Below, one piece after another: positions 45,595 to 54,873 of a stretch of 64,000 bases of DNA. The notes beneath the pieces were generated by a model. That model saw only the letters and a list, made by a program, of their open reading frames with translations. It ran no database searches and had not been told where the DNA came from. Within the stretch, counting starts at the first letter, position 1, and every line of letters starts with the position of its first letter. The DNA comes from Lewinellaceae bacterium. GTDB taxonomy: Bacteria > Bacteroidota > Bacteroidia > Chitinophagales > Saprospiraceae. Both the position numbers and the translations under genes were made by a program. The stretch is taken from positions 18,280 to 82,279 of the forward strand of contig JACJXV010000013.1 of the NCBI GenBank assembly GCA_020636445.1, read 5' to 3'.

Positions 45595-47016
45595 CTAGGT
45601 CGTTTTTTCCTGATAATTTACCCTTGGGTCCGCAATTGCGTACAGCATATCGCTGACCAGCAACCCAACCATGGTCAAAAGGGCAGATAATAATAATATC
45701 GTATAGACCATTGGCCAATCCTGGCTTCGAATAGAATCTACTGTTAATTTCCCCATGCCCGGCACGTTGAAGATTACTTCAATGATCACCGACCCGGCAA
45801 TTACGGCTGGGAAAATCGAGCCAAACAGCGTGATGATGGGGAAGAGCGCATTCCGAAAACCATGCTTCCAGATGACCACTCGCTCCGGTAATCCCTTGGC
45901 CCTGGCTGTTCGAATAAAATCCTGCTGCAAAACTTCCAGGAGCGCATTTCGCATTTGTCGGGAAATAAAGGCGAGGGAACCATAGGTTAAACAGAAGACC
46001 GGTAATACCATATGGCGAATATTTTCGCTGATCCGCTGTCCCCAGGAGGCTCCGGCGGGAATATCGCTGATCCCGGTGATGGTGAAAAATTGCATCCCGT
46101 ATTCCGGCGTAGTAAAGAAAATCAGTAGGGTAGTGGCTACCCAGAAAGAGGGCAGCGAATACAGTAAGAACAGGATCAAAGTCATCGATCGGTCGAATGA
46201 ACTATGGGCCCGGCGGGCCATTTGCACCCCGAGGGGGATGGCGAGTAAGTAGGCTAAAAAAATAGCGGTGAGGTTAAGGCGGAGGGTCCAGCGAAGTGCC
46301 TCGCGAATTTTGCGGGAAACAGGCCGTCCATCAAGGTAAGAAACGCCAAAGTTTCCCTGCAGACAACTGCTTAGCCAGCGATGGTACTGGTTGTCGAATC
46401 CGTACCAGTGAATGGCGGGTAGAAATAAACGACTCCGCTGTGGATGCTGGCACAACTGTCGATATGCTTCCTGGAGGTTATCGACTGCGGTATGCAGGGT
46501 CTTGTTTTCGGGGATTGTATTTCCAAAGGTGTTCAAAGCAACCAGCCTGTTGCGAATGCCAGCCGTATCGAACGTCGTATAGATGCCTTGGGTAATTCGC
46601 AAGTGTTCAATAACTTCATCAGTGGCCTTGGTGGCCAGGAGCTGGCGCAATTCGGTTTCCACGGGCCGGATAGCCTGGTAATAGGATTCCAGGGCAGGCC
46701 AGTTGCCAAATTGGTAGAGCAGCTTACGGAGCGTTTGCTGGCGCTCAGGGTTGATGATGCGGTACAGACTGTCGGGGAAGGCCTGGTTGGAAAAAGCAAA
46801 ATAAAAAACGGGCTTATCGAGACCTAGTAACCGGCTGTATTCCCGGTAGACGCGCTCAGCATCGACCAAATTGCGCATCGTTTCATCAGCCCTGCTACGC
46901 GACATTATCAGCACAGGGTCACCGGGCGCTAGCTTACTAAGGGCAAAAGCAACCAACGACACCATGAAAAGTGCAGGAATGAAAAACAGCAATCGTTTGA
47001 TCAAATAGCGCAACAT
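45595..47016 (-). CDS. Oligopeptide-type ABC permease, DppB/OppB-like
   Basis: 473 residues from ATG 47016 (MLRYLIKRLLFFIPALFMVS); the frame runs further upstream through the hairpin at 47059-47100 and is not coding there. Membrane segment 1 (about 7-29) is followed by a large exoplasmic insertion of about 200 residues (30-235), then five more segments. The EAA loop reads DFIRTARAKGLPERVVIWKH, and APGDPVLI near residue 33 is the family motif. The N-terminal insertion is larger than in E. coli OppB (306 residues), as often in Bacteroidota. It is 3 bases upstream of the second permease. Confidence 0.93.
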   Translation of the reverse strand: MLRYLIKRLLFFIPALFMVSLVAFALSKLAPGDPVLIMSRSRADETMRNLVDAERVYREYSRLLGLDKPVFYFAFSNQAFPDSLYRIINPERQQTLRKLLYQFGNWPALESYYQAIRPVETELRQLLATKATDEVIEHLRITQGIYTTFDTAGIRNRLVALNTFGNTIPENKTLHTAVDNLQEAYRQLCQHPQRSRLFLPAIHWYGFDNQYHRWLSSCLQGNFGVSYLDGRPVSRKIREALRWTLRLNLTAIFLAYLLAIPLGVQMARRAHSSFDRSMTLILFLLYSLPSFWVATTLLIFFTTPEYGMQFFTITGISDIPAGASWGQRISENIRHMVLPVFCLTYGSLAFISRQMRNALLEVLQQDFIRTARAKGLPERVVIWKHGFRNALFPIITLFGSIFPAVIAGSVIIEVIFNVPGMGKLTVDSIRSQDWPMVYTILLLSALLTMVGLLVSDMLYAIADPRVNYQEKTT

Positions 47017-47058
47017 AAATCGCGGACTTCGGCTCGTTGGGTGTAACACTAGCAATGG

Positions 47059-47100
47059 GGTATGGTGGCCGGCAGCATCAGGAGTGCCGGCCACCATGCC
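47059..47100. promoter_or_regulatory. Intra-operon hairpin between binding protein and permeases
   Basis: ATGGTGGCCGGCA (47062-47074) pairs with TGCCGGCCACCAT (47085-47097) and the stem extends three more pairs. It starts immediately after the stop of the binding-protein gene, with no U-tract, so it likely stabilises the upstream message or partially stops transcription; unequal expression of binding protein and permease is inferred. Confidence 0.65.
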
Positions 47101-47101
47101 G

Positions 47102-48871
47102 TTATTGATTGGCGAGCTTGAAGTAATTGACAAAATAGCCGGGGAAAAAAGGAGAGGTTTCGACCTCAAATCGTTTGTGGGCAGCAATGCGATCCTGTGG
47201 ATTGAAGAGGATTATTTCCACCTGCTCGTCGTAAATAATTTTTTGTAGTTCCATGACCAGCGGTCGCCGGGCCTTGGCATCGGTCGTAACCAAAATTTTA
47301 TCGATGAGTGCATCCGTTTGGGCATTGCCAAACCCGGTACGATTATCGCCCTGGGTATGCCAGGTCTGTTTGGGATTCCAGGTAGGCGTAAGGGTCCGTC
47401 CAGCCGAGACCAATTCGAAGTCTTTGGCCCGCAGCATGCTGAGAAGTACTGTGGGGTCCTTGGCGTCGATTTGGATATCGATGCCTGCTTTGGCGGCATT
47501 GTCCTTGATAAGTAAGCCTGTATTGATCGATGTTTCCCGGCTGGCATTCGTCAGGTAGCGAATACTGAGTTCGGTACGTTGCCCATTGAGGACTTTGTCG
47601 ACAATGCCATTGTTATTGGTATCCTCCCAACCAGCTTCGCTTAGCAGGGCCTTGGCACGGTCAATATTGAACGGAACAGGCTTTAGGGCCTGGTTGTATT
47701 CGTCGGAGGAGGGGTGAACCGGGTTTGCGGACCGCTGTCCGAAGCCTTCGTAAATATTCTGGATGATTTCATCCACGTTGATGGCATGAGCAATGGCCTG
47801 GCGTACGCGCTTATCGGCAAGTTTGGGCAGGGTAGCATTTACACTGATAAAATAGCAAACCAGGGAAGCCGGGGTAAAGAGGTTGTAGTGATCTGCTACC
47901 AGCGCATCGGTCTTCAACTCCAGGAAATCAGCAGGGGTGATATTCTGCATCACATCGACCTCTTCATTTTTCAGGGCGGCCAGAGCGGTAGCCGGGTTGG
48001 GAATAGGCTTAAAAATCAGACTATCCGGATAGGCTTCCAGTCCCGGGCGTTTGGTTGATAGTTTATTACCCCACCAATTCGCTTTTTTGCGCAGGACAAT
48101 ACGCTGGCCGGTTTCCCATTCCAGGAATTCGTAAGGACCAGAGCCTTTGACGAAGGCCGCTTCGCGGGAATATTTTTCATCTGCAAAGGCATCCGCGAAT
48201 TGTTGTAGCCGAGGGTCCGTTTGGGCCATTTTTTCCGCTTTTTCGGTGTCGGCCAGATCAGCATAGGCCACATCCTGCATAAAGCCCTGAGGGTCATACA
48301 GGTAAGCCGGTAGAATTGGTACGGCATTGGCAATGGCTTCAATACCCAGGATGGTCTGCTCATCAATGAAAACGGTAAAGCGCTTGGGGTTGGCCGGATC
48401 TACCTGGATATCGCGAATATTGGATAAGTAGGACCGCAGTGCCGGCGTAGGTACCAGCGGGTTGAATATTGCTTTGAGGGTGAAGAGGTAATCTTTGCCG
48501 GTAACGGGAGAGCCATCATCCCAACGTGCTTCATCCAGAATCTCAAAGGTATAGGTAGCGCCGCCGGCAAGGGGGCCACTGGTGATTGGTACAATGGCTG
48601 GTTCGGACTTAGCCAGCTGTGGGATGAACTCCAGGGTAAACGGATCATAAATTAACAAGTATTGGTGGACTAATTCGTACACCTGGCGTGCGTAATTGGA
48701 GGTCGATAGCAAGGGGTTGATCCGGTCAGGCTCGGCTTCCATCCGCACGATAACCGAATTATCGTTGCGTTTGTGTTGAACAGCGTCAGCGTTAGTTTTG
48801 GGATCATTTTTGCAAGCCACTGCCAGGGCCAGCAGGGCAATAAGCCATAAGGTAATTTTCCGTTGAGTCAT
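47102..48871 (-). CDS. Peptide ABC transporter solute-binding lipoprotein
   Basis: 589 residues. The leader MTQRKITLWLIALLALAVAC gives a lipoprotein Cys20. The mature protein is a cluster C (SBP_bac_5) binding protein with the family markers LLIYDPFTLEFIPQLAKSEP, DGSPVTGKDYLFTLKAI, FVKGSGPYEFLEW, ADKRVRQAIAHAINVDEIIQ and PFNIDRAKALLSEAGW. It delivers peptides or similar ligands to the DppB/DppC-like permeases encoded directly downstream. The C-terminal RFEVETSPFFPGYFVNYFKL is normal. The ligand cannot be read from sequence. Confidence 0.94.
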   Translation of the reverse strand: MTQRKITLWLIALLALAVACKNDPKTNADAVQHKRNDNSVIVRMEAEPDRINPLLSTSNYARQVYELVHQYLLIYDPFTLEFIPQLAKSEPAIVPITSGPLAGGATYTFEILDEARWDDGSPVTGKDYLFTLKAIFNPLVPTPALRSYLSNIRDIQVDPANPKRFTVFIDEQTILGIEAIANAVPILPAYLYDPQGFMQDVAYADLADTEKAEKMAQTDPRLQQFADAFADEKYSREAAFVKGSGPYEFLEWETGQRIVLRKKANWWGNKLSTKRPGLEAYPDSLIFKPIPNPATALAALKNEEVDVMQNITPADFLELKTDALVADHYNLFTPASLVCYFISVNATLPKLADKRVRQAIAHAINVDEIIQNIYEGFGQRSANPVHPSSDEYNQALKPVPFNIDRAKALLSEAGWEDTNNNGIVDKVLNGQRTELSIRYLTNASRETSINTGLLIKDNAAKAGIDIQIDAKDPTVLLSMLRAKDFELVSAGRTLTPTWNPKQTWHTQGDNRTGFGNAQTDALIDKILVTTDAKARRPLVMELQKIIYDEQVEIILFNPQDRIAAHKRFEVETSPFFPGYFVNYFKLANQ

Positions 48872-49266
48872 GCGCGGATTATTTTATTGAACTAATCACG
48901 AAGTTAAGGGCTTTCCGTGTCTTACCAGATGTTTATTTCAAAAAGTTCTTGGCGAGCATCACGGGATTATCAAACGGGGCGATAGCGTTGAGGAAGTATG
49001 CTTGGTGTGACGTGTATGGAGCCTTTCCCCGGCCTTTGGGGTAAGGGTGGGGAATGTTTATACAGGTTATTCCATGCGTCCGATACCATCCAAATGCCAA
49101 TCGAACGGCTTGGCATTCGGCCAACTACTTTTCTGCCTGTTTGCTAATCTAAAGTTAGTGATTTGTTGTTCTTTCGAAAACCTGGGTTGGGCCGAGGCGC
49201 AAATATTCCGTATTTTTAGGTTCTTTCCAGGAATTTCATTTGTCAACCTATTTAACGCCCGACGAT
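48872..49266. other. Divergent intergenic region
   Basis: No gene is credible here. A small hairpin CTTTCCCC/GGGGTAAG-like lies at about 49022-49045. For the plus-strand neighbour, TTG (49187-49189), 21 bases and TATTTTTA (49211-49218) form a possible promoter with one mismatch. Confidence 0.35.
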
Positions 49267-50184
49267 ATGGCTACCGTATTATTAGCAGGAGGTACAGGAT
49301 TGATTGGCCGCCGGTTAAGTGCAAAACTAACCGAAAAGGGGTATTCGGTTTTACATTTGAGCAGGTCCGCCTCGTCTACGGCAGAATATCCTACTTACCG
49401 CTGGGATCTTGCGAAACGTTTTGTCGACCCGGAGGCTATTCAACGGGCCGATTATGTGATCAATCTGGCCGGGGCTGGGATTGCCGACAAACCCTGGACT
49501 GCCGCTCGTAAGCAGGTGATTATCGATAGCCGGGTTCAGGGGAATGAGCTGCTGGCGGCTAGTTTTAAACAGTATGGAGCTCCCAAAGCGTATCTTTCCG
49601 GCGCAGCAATAGGGTATTATGGAGATCGTCCTGGCGATCAATGGCTCAAAGAGGATGCCCTTCCGGGTGCCAAGGGTTTTCTGCCGGAAAGCTGTTTGGC
49701 CTGGGAAAAAGCCATTCGGCAAGTAGCTAATGTCGGTGTTCATACCCTGGGTTTTCGGATCGGAATTGTCCTGACGCCTGAGGGCGGAGCTTTACAAAAA
49801 ATGCTTTTACCCTTGAAATTTCACCTTTCCCCCTATTTTGGCACGGGACAGCAGTGGTATTCTTGGATTCACCTGGATGATATCTGCGCTATTTTCATGC
49901 ATGGCTTGGAGCATCCGCAGATGGAAGGTATGTATAATGCGGTTGCCCCCAATCCGGTTCGCAATATTGATTTGGCCCGCGAATTGGCAAGGGTTATACC
50001 GGGTAAGCAATACTTGATACCGGCACCGGGGTTTGCGTTGCGGTTGGCTCTTGGTGAGATGGCAGATACGGTGCTCAGCGGTAGTCGGGTGTCAGCAGAT
50101 CGTATTCAGGAGAGTGGATTTACCTTTCAATTTCCGGAGCTTCCCGGTGCGCTGGAGAATCTGTTGCCATCAACAAAACGCTAG
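49267..50184 (+). CDS. TIGR01777-type epimerase (extended SDR)
   Basis: 305 residues from ATG 49267 (MATVLLAGGTGLIGRRLSAK); an upstream TTG at 49240 is less likely. The Rossmann motif GGTGLIG, the YRWDLAKRFVDPE segment, NLAGAGIADKPWTAARK, LSGAAIGYYGDR and YSWIHLDDICAIF are the YfcH/SULA-like family marks, with a C-terminal DUF1731-like end (GSRVSADRIQESGFTFQFPE). The substrate of this family is unknown, and some members are linked to cell division. Its TAG stop shares the palindrome CTAG (50181-50184) with the stop of the convergent HAD gene. Confidence 0.93.
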   Translation: MATVLLAGGTGLIGRRLSAKLTEKGYSVLHLSRSASSTAEYPTYRWDLAKRFVDPEAIQRADYVINLAGAGIADKPWTAARKQVIIDSRVQGNELLAASFKQYGAPKAYLSGAAIGYYGDRPGDQWLKEDALPGAKGFLPESCLAWEKAIRQVANVGVHTLGFRIGIVLTPEGGALQKMLLPLKFHLSPYFGTGQQWYSWIHLDDICAIFMHGLEHPQMEGMYNAVAPNPVRNIDLARELARVIPGKQYLIPAPGFALRLALGEMADTVLSGSRVSADRIQESGFTFQFPELPGALENLLPSTKR

Positions 50185-50609
50185 GGACGGAATATTTCAA
50201 TTTCGCGCTTTTCAACAATCAGGTCCGTGAATTTTCCTTTAAAGCGGGTTGCTTTGACAATGTGGTTGTCAATCCAATGATAATTACCACCTCTGGGCTT
50301 GCCAAATAGAATACCATGGTATTTAAACCCATGGCGATTCAGCCATTCTTCCGTAATGGAACGGTGTTCTTCCGTTCGTGAAGTAAAAAAGAAGATAACA
50401 TGTCCTTCTTCATACCATTTATTGATAATCTTCAGGGCATCCGGATAAGGAATAACACTGGCCATCCGCTCGGGTTGCTCATTGGGGATATCATCACAGA
50501 CAGTCCCGTCGATATCGATGAGAAAGTTTTTGATGCTTTCAGGCAGTTGGGGACTTATGGGGTCGCCTTTTTCATTATATGCCGGCTGAAGTTCCTGTTG
50601 GTTGCTCAT
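50181..50609 (-). CDS. HAD-like phosphatase
   Basis: 142 residues. Motif I is FLIDIDGTVCDDI (nucleophile Asp33 and acid Asp35), motif II is in FFFTSRTEEH (Ser/Thr), and later DNHIVKATRF provides an acidic residue. The short length and simple cap match small HAD proteins that database entries sometimes mislabel as phosphoheptose isomerases. The physiological substrate is unknown. The stop codon overlaps the stop of the convergent epimerase gene. Confidence 0.88.
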   Translation of the reverse strand: MSNQQELQPAYNEKGDPISPQLPESIKNFLIDIDGTVCDDIPNEQPERMASVIPYPDALKIINKWYEEGHVIFFFTSRTEEHRSITEEWLNRHGFKYHGILFGKPRGGNYHWIDNHIVKATRFKGKFTDLIVEKREIEIFRP

Positions 50610-50776
50610 GAATAATAGCGTGTGATGAAAAAATAAATCATCGGTTGGTTTAGATATAGGTAATAAGCGTGAAAGGGAAATATTGTTCCCGAGGCGGCAA
50701 TATAATCTGGCTTGGCGTTGGGCTAAAATCTAAGGCAATATCGGTGATTTCCCTCGTATTTACTAGTGAAGTGAGG

Positions 50777-51691
50777 TCAAAAGGTGATGTAATCTGAAGG
50801 GTCAATCGGTTTGCCACGGTACCACAATTCAAAATGCAGATGAGGACCATCCGTTAAGGTTCCGGTATTCCCGATAATAGCAATCGCTTCGCCTGCCTTG
50901 ACAAAGCTCCCCACTTTTTTCAAAAGCGTTGAATTGTGCTTATAGAAGGTTACCAGGTTGTGTTCGTGTTGAATACCAATGGTATTACCTGTTTCAATTG
51001 TCCAGTCGGCAAGAAATACATACCCATCCATAGCAGCTTTAATCGCGGTATTTTTGGGAGCAAGAATATCCACACCATAGTGTGATTTATTGCTGTTGAA
51101 ACCGGAGCTGATTTCCCCACTAATGGGGCTGACAAAATACAGTTGTTCGATAGGGATTTCCCGAACGGGGCGGGCAGTGGTGGCCTGTCCTTGTTGGGAA
51201 ATAGCACCAATGCGTTCCAACTCTACTTCGCTGCGCAGCTGTTGGTCGACCTCGGTTAATTCTGGCGAAGGCTGGGTGGCCTCTGCCTGGAGTTTTGCTT
51301 GTTGTTCAGCTGATGGTTCGGGAACATCGTCGGCGGTTTCAACGTCTCCTACCAGAACTTTCTGGATATTCTTGGTGTACATCCGCTGTGCTTCCATTTC
51401 TTTCTCCAGTTTGTCGAGTTGCCGCGATAAAGCTAATACCTCGGCGGTACTTTCGCCCGAGCCATACCCGGGCAGATATCGTTTAACCGGGGTAAATGCT
51501 ATGAGTAAGGCGACACTCACCGCAACTACCACGATGATACTACTGATGAGGACGTAAAAGTTAAACATGGTTAGTTTATAGGAACCTACTTCCTCGAAGG
51601 TCTCATCATTCATCACCACCAGTCGGTAAGTGTTTTTCAATTGCTCCCGCCAGCGTGCTATTTTTTCCTGTAACAATGCCATCTTACTCAT
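50777..51691 (-). CDS. M23 (LytM/MepM-like) peptidase
   Basis: 304 residues. Residues 1-35 are cytoplasmic and basic, a membrane segment lies at about 45-68 (FNFYVLISSIIVVVAVSVAL), a coiled coil at 85-110 (LSRQLDKLEKEMEAQ) and a LytM domain at 195-295. Metal-binding residues are complete: HYGVDILAPKNTAI (His and Asp) and GPHLHFELWYRG (HxH). It should cut peptide cross-links in the wall as an inner-membrane-anchored endopeptidase or act as an activator of another hydrolase. It is divergent from porW. Confidence 0.93.
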   Translation of the reverse strand: MSKMALLQEKIARWREQLKNTYRLVVMNDETFEEVGSYKLTMFNFYVLISSIIVVVAVSVALLIAFTPVKRYLPGYGSGESTAEVLALSRQLDKLEKEMEAQRMYTKNIQKVLVGDVETADDVPEPSAEQQAKLQAEATQPSPELTEVDQQLRSEVELERIGAISQQGQATTARPVREIPIEQLYFVSPISGEISSGFNSNKSHYGVDILAPKNTAIKAAMDGYVFLADWTIETGNTIGIQHEHNLVTFYKHNSTLLKKVGSFVKAGEAIAIIGNTGTLTDGPHLHFELWYRGKPIDPSDYITF

Positions 51692-51798
51692 CGTAGCCCT
51701 GATTTAGGGGTTGAGGTAACAAATCATCTTTTCCTGCTTTGTATTTGGAGCGTCTCGTGGGGTAAATTCCACCATTTTCTCCGACAAAACGGGCGGGA

Positions 51799-51830
51799 TT
51801 TGTTTTTTCTGGTGCCCTAAAATAAATTTG
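51799..51830 (+). promoter_or_regulatory. Bacteroidota-type promoter of the PorW-like gene
   Basis: TTTG (51799-51802), exactly 20 bases, then TAAATTTG (51823-51830): a perfect match to the consensus. The gene begins about 100 bases later. Confidence 0.8.
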
Positions 51831-51930
51831 CGATTTGTTAGTTATAAATTCGACCGCTGGGCAAAGGTAAGCCTTTCGCACATGTTTAGCACGGACTCGC
51901 TGCTTTTTAACCAATTGTTAGCGTATCGGT

Positions 51931-54873
51931 GTGCAAAATTCCACGGATTTGAAAAAAATACGCAACGCTCCGCTCCTCTTAACCGCCCTGATGGTGCTTG
52001 CTTCTTGTGTGACACAGAAGCGCCAGGACGACCTGTCTCTGCTCGGCAAGCTCTATCATAATACTACAGCGCGTTATAATGGCTATTTCAATGCCAATGA
52101 AATAATGATGGCCAGTACGGCGGCCCTCAACGTTCAGCATACCGAAAATTATAACGAACTTCTGCCCGTCTATGGATATATGGCTGCGGATAATCCGCAG
52201 GCCCAGGCAGCCGATCTGGATAATGCCATCAAGAAGGTATCCACCGTAGTAGCCCTGCATCGGCGGAGCCACTGGACCGACGATTGCTATCTGCTCGCTG
52301 GTCAGGCTTTTTTCTTGAAGAAAGATTATGAATCGGCAGAACAGACCTTCCGGTATCTGGTCGCAGAGTTTAATCCGGATGAGGCGGCTAAAAAGGCAAA
52401 AGAAGGAAGCACTGGAAAAGCCGTTTCCGCCAAGGAGCGCAAGACAAATGCGAAAAAGAAAGCCAAGGAACGCGAACGGGCTAAAAAAGAGGCTGAGCGT
52501 AAGCGCAAAAAATACAACAAAGAGGTTAAGCGACGCAAGAAGAAAGGAACAAGCAAAAAGGCAAGTCCAGCCAAGCCCAATGCCACCCCGGCCAAAACAG
52601 ACGCTCCGGCGGAGGCCAAAACCCGCAAGCAACTGAAGGAAGAAGCAGCCAAGGCAAAAGCCGCTGCCGAACCCGAGGAGCCCGGGAATTATTTCCTCAA
52701 GCATCGCCCTGTTTTTCAGGAAGGACAACTTTGGCTGGCCCGCACCCTGATTGAACGGGATAACTACGACGCTGCTTTACGCATCCTGGGGCACCTCGAG
52801 GAGGATCCGACCACTTTTGATTACGTTAAGAATGATATCTGGCCGGTATTAGCTTATTATCACCTGAAGCGCAAAGAGTATTCAGAGGCTATTGCTCCTC
52901 TGCAACGGGCAGTAGAAACAGCACCCAAGCGTGCTGAACGGGCACGTTATGCCTACTTGTTAGCCCAGCTTTATCAACGCACCGGACAAGCACAGGCGGC
53001 CTATGCTGCCTTTGAACAGGTGTTGAAATTGAGCCCCTTGTACGACATGGAGTTCAACGCTCGTCTCAATATGGCGCAAAATGCCTGGCTCAGTGGTCAG
53101 GGTACCGCAGCACAGGCGATGGCTTCGCTGGACAAGCTCCTTAAGGACGATAAGAATGAGGATTATCGCGACCAAATTTATTATGCCAAGGCGAATATTG
53201 CCCTTAAAAATGGGGATCGTCCGGAGGCGATAAACAACCTCCAACTGGCATTACGAGCCAATAAAGGGAATCGCTTCCAGCAGGCCAATTCGTATTATAC
53301 ACTAGGGAACCTTTTCTTCGAAGAAGAAGCTTTTCTGGAGTCCAAAGCATACTATGACAGCACACTGCAGATGATGGCGGAGGATGACCCTCGCTATGCT
53401 GCGACAACCCGCCTGCGGGACAATCTTAAAGACATTGCCCAAAACCTGAGCTTTATCGCAGAGCAGGACAGTCTGCTGCGCATTGCGGATTTGACTGATG
53501 CCGAAAGATTGCAAAAGGCTACCGCTATCCAGAAAAAACGCGATGAAGAACGCTTAGCCGCGCTGGCTAATCAGGCTATTGAACAAAACCGTCGGGATAT
53601 CAACAATACTCCGCCGCCCCTGGGCGCTTCCCGCGAACCAGAGAGCACCTTTTTTGCGTACGATGACCGCGCTTTGAAACGTGGTTTCCGGGAGTTTGAG
53701 CGCAAGTGGGGCAACCGCACCCTTCAGGATAACTGGCGCCGCTCCAACCAACGCTCCTTTGATGAGTCCGGCTTTGACCCATCGGTGGCAACTAATGATG
53801 CCAATCAGCCACCTCAACCGACTAGTGGCGGAGCATTGACCCCCGAAGATGTTCGGGCCATCTTAGGGAACTTCCCCACCACGGATAATGACCGCAAAGT
53901 CATGGCGCTGAAGATGGCAGAGGCTTATTTTAAACTCGGTGTGCTTTACCGCGAAAAACTGGAGAATAACCGTAAAGCAGTCGAGGCTTTTACTACCCTA
54001 AATGAGCGTTTTCAACCTAATAACCAGGAGTTACAATCGTGGTATTACCTGTATCTGGCGCATACTGACCTGGGAGAGTCCGCTCAAGCACAAGTTTACT
54101 ACGACAAATTACAGGAGAAATATGCCAACACGGCTTACGCCCGGGTATTGCGTGACCCTTCCTATGCGAAGGAACTAGCCCAGGGCGATCGTTCGCTTAA
54201 TGCTTATTATGAGGATGCCTATGCCGATTTTCAGGAAGGGAATTATCAGCGTGCTTTTGATAAGGCCGCAAAATCAAAAATAGAATTTGGAGCCGATAAT
54301 GAACTTGCTCCCCGCTTTGCTTTACTGGCAGCACTCTGTAATGGAAAACTCCAAGGACCTGATGCCTACAAAAATAGTTTACAGGAACTGATCGCCCGCT
54401 ATCCAAATACGGAAGAACAAAAACGGGCCCGTGAAATATTACGCCTGCTGGGAGACGTGCAAGCGGCTTTGCCCGGAAGAATTCAGGAGGAAGCTCCCGG
54501 ACAATTCAAAATGGAAGATGACCAGGTACATTACATCATCGTGGCTTTCGATGAACAGGTCAACCTTAATGATGCAAAAATTGCGGTTTCAGACTACAAC
54601 CGCAAGTATCATTCTCTCGACCGGCTCAATATGACTAACCTGTTCCTGGGAGATCCTGGCGCGAATCGCAAAGCGCTGTTGATTCTTCGGCGTTTTGACA
54701 ACCGCGCGGGTGCCATGAAGTACTACGAAGGGGTGGAAAAAAATGGTAAGGAATTTATGCCGGATGGGACGCTCTATTCAATCTTTGCTATTAGCCTGAA
54801 CAATTACCGGGAAATTTTGCGCTCCAAATCGGTGGATGCTTATCAGGCCTTCTTTAAAGCCAACTATTTTTAA
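51931..54873 (+). CDS. porW: PorW/SprE-like TPR lipoprotein
   Basis: 980 residues from GTG 51931; no ATG precedes the signal, and TTG 51949 (giving MKKIRNAPLLLTAL) is an alternative. A lipobox LASC ends the signal (Cys26), followed by RQDDLSLLGKLYHNTTARYN, the family hallmark. TPR units are clear at about 120-150, 270-480, and 690-860; a Lys/Ala/Glu-rich insertion (KKAKERERAKKEAERKRKKY) lies at about 160-240. A C-terminal domain (880-980) ends the protein. PorW/SprE is an outer-membrane-associated lipoprotein needed for type IX secretion and gliding, linking the PorK/N ring to the translocon. The two T9SS cargo proteins in the window fit. Monocistronic. Confidence 0.9.
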   Translation: MQNSTDLKKIRNAPLLLTALMVLASCVTQKRQDDLSLLGKLYHNTTARYNGYFNANEIMMASTAALNVQHTENYNELLPVYGYMAADNPQAQAADLDNAIKKVSTVVALHRRSHWTDDCYLLAGQAFFLKKDYESAEQTFRYLVAEFNPDEAAKKAKEGSTGKAVSAKERKTNAKKKAKERERAKKEAERKRKKYNKEVKRRKKKGTSKKASPAKPNATPAKTDAPAEAKTRKQLKEEAAKAKAAAEPEEPGNYFLKHRPVFQEGQLWLARTLIERDNYDAALRILGHLEEDPTTFDYVKNDIWPVLAYYHLKRKEYSEAIAPLQRAVETAPKRAERARYAYLLAQLYQRTGQAQAAYAAFEQVLKLSPLYDMEFNARLNMAQNAWLSGQGTAAQAMASLDKLLKDDKNEDYRDQIYYAKANIALKNGDRPEAINNLQLALRANKGNRFQQANSYYTLGNLFFEEEAFLESKAYYDSTLQMMAEDDPRYAATTRLRDNLKDIAQNLSFIAEQDSLLRIADLTDAERLQKATAIQKKRDEERLAALANQAIEQNRRDINNTPPPLGASREPESTFFAYDDRALKRGFREFERKWGNRTLQDNWRRSNQRSFDESGFDPSVATNDANQPPQPTSGGALTPEDVRAILGNFPTTDNDRKVMALKMAEAYFKLGVLYREKLENNRKAVEAFTTLNERFQPNNQELQSWYYLYLAHTDLGESAQAQVYYDKLQEKYANTAYARVLRDPSYAKELAQGDRSLNAYYEDAYADFQEGNYQRAFDKAAKSKIEFGADNELAPRFALLAALCNGKLQGPDAYKNSLQELIARYPNTEEQKRAREILRLLGDVQAALPGRIQEEAPGQFKMEDDQVHYIIVAFDEQVNLNDAKIAVSDYNRKYHSLDRLNMTNLFLGDPGANRKALLILRRFDNRAGAMKYYEGVEKNGKEFMPDGTLYSIFAISLNNYREILRSKSVDAYQAFFKANYF

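Noticed and set aside
52326..52728. Minus-strand frames inside the PorW-like gene
   Set aside because: They are antisense to its Lys/Ala-rich insertion; codon bias alone makes them open.
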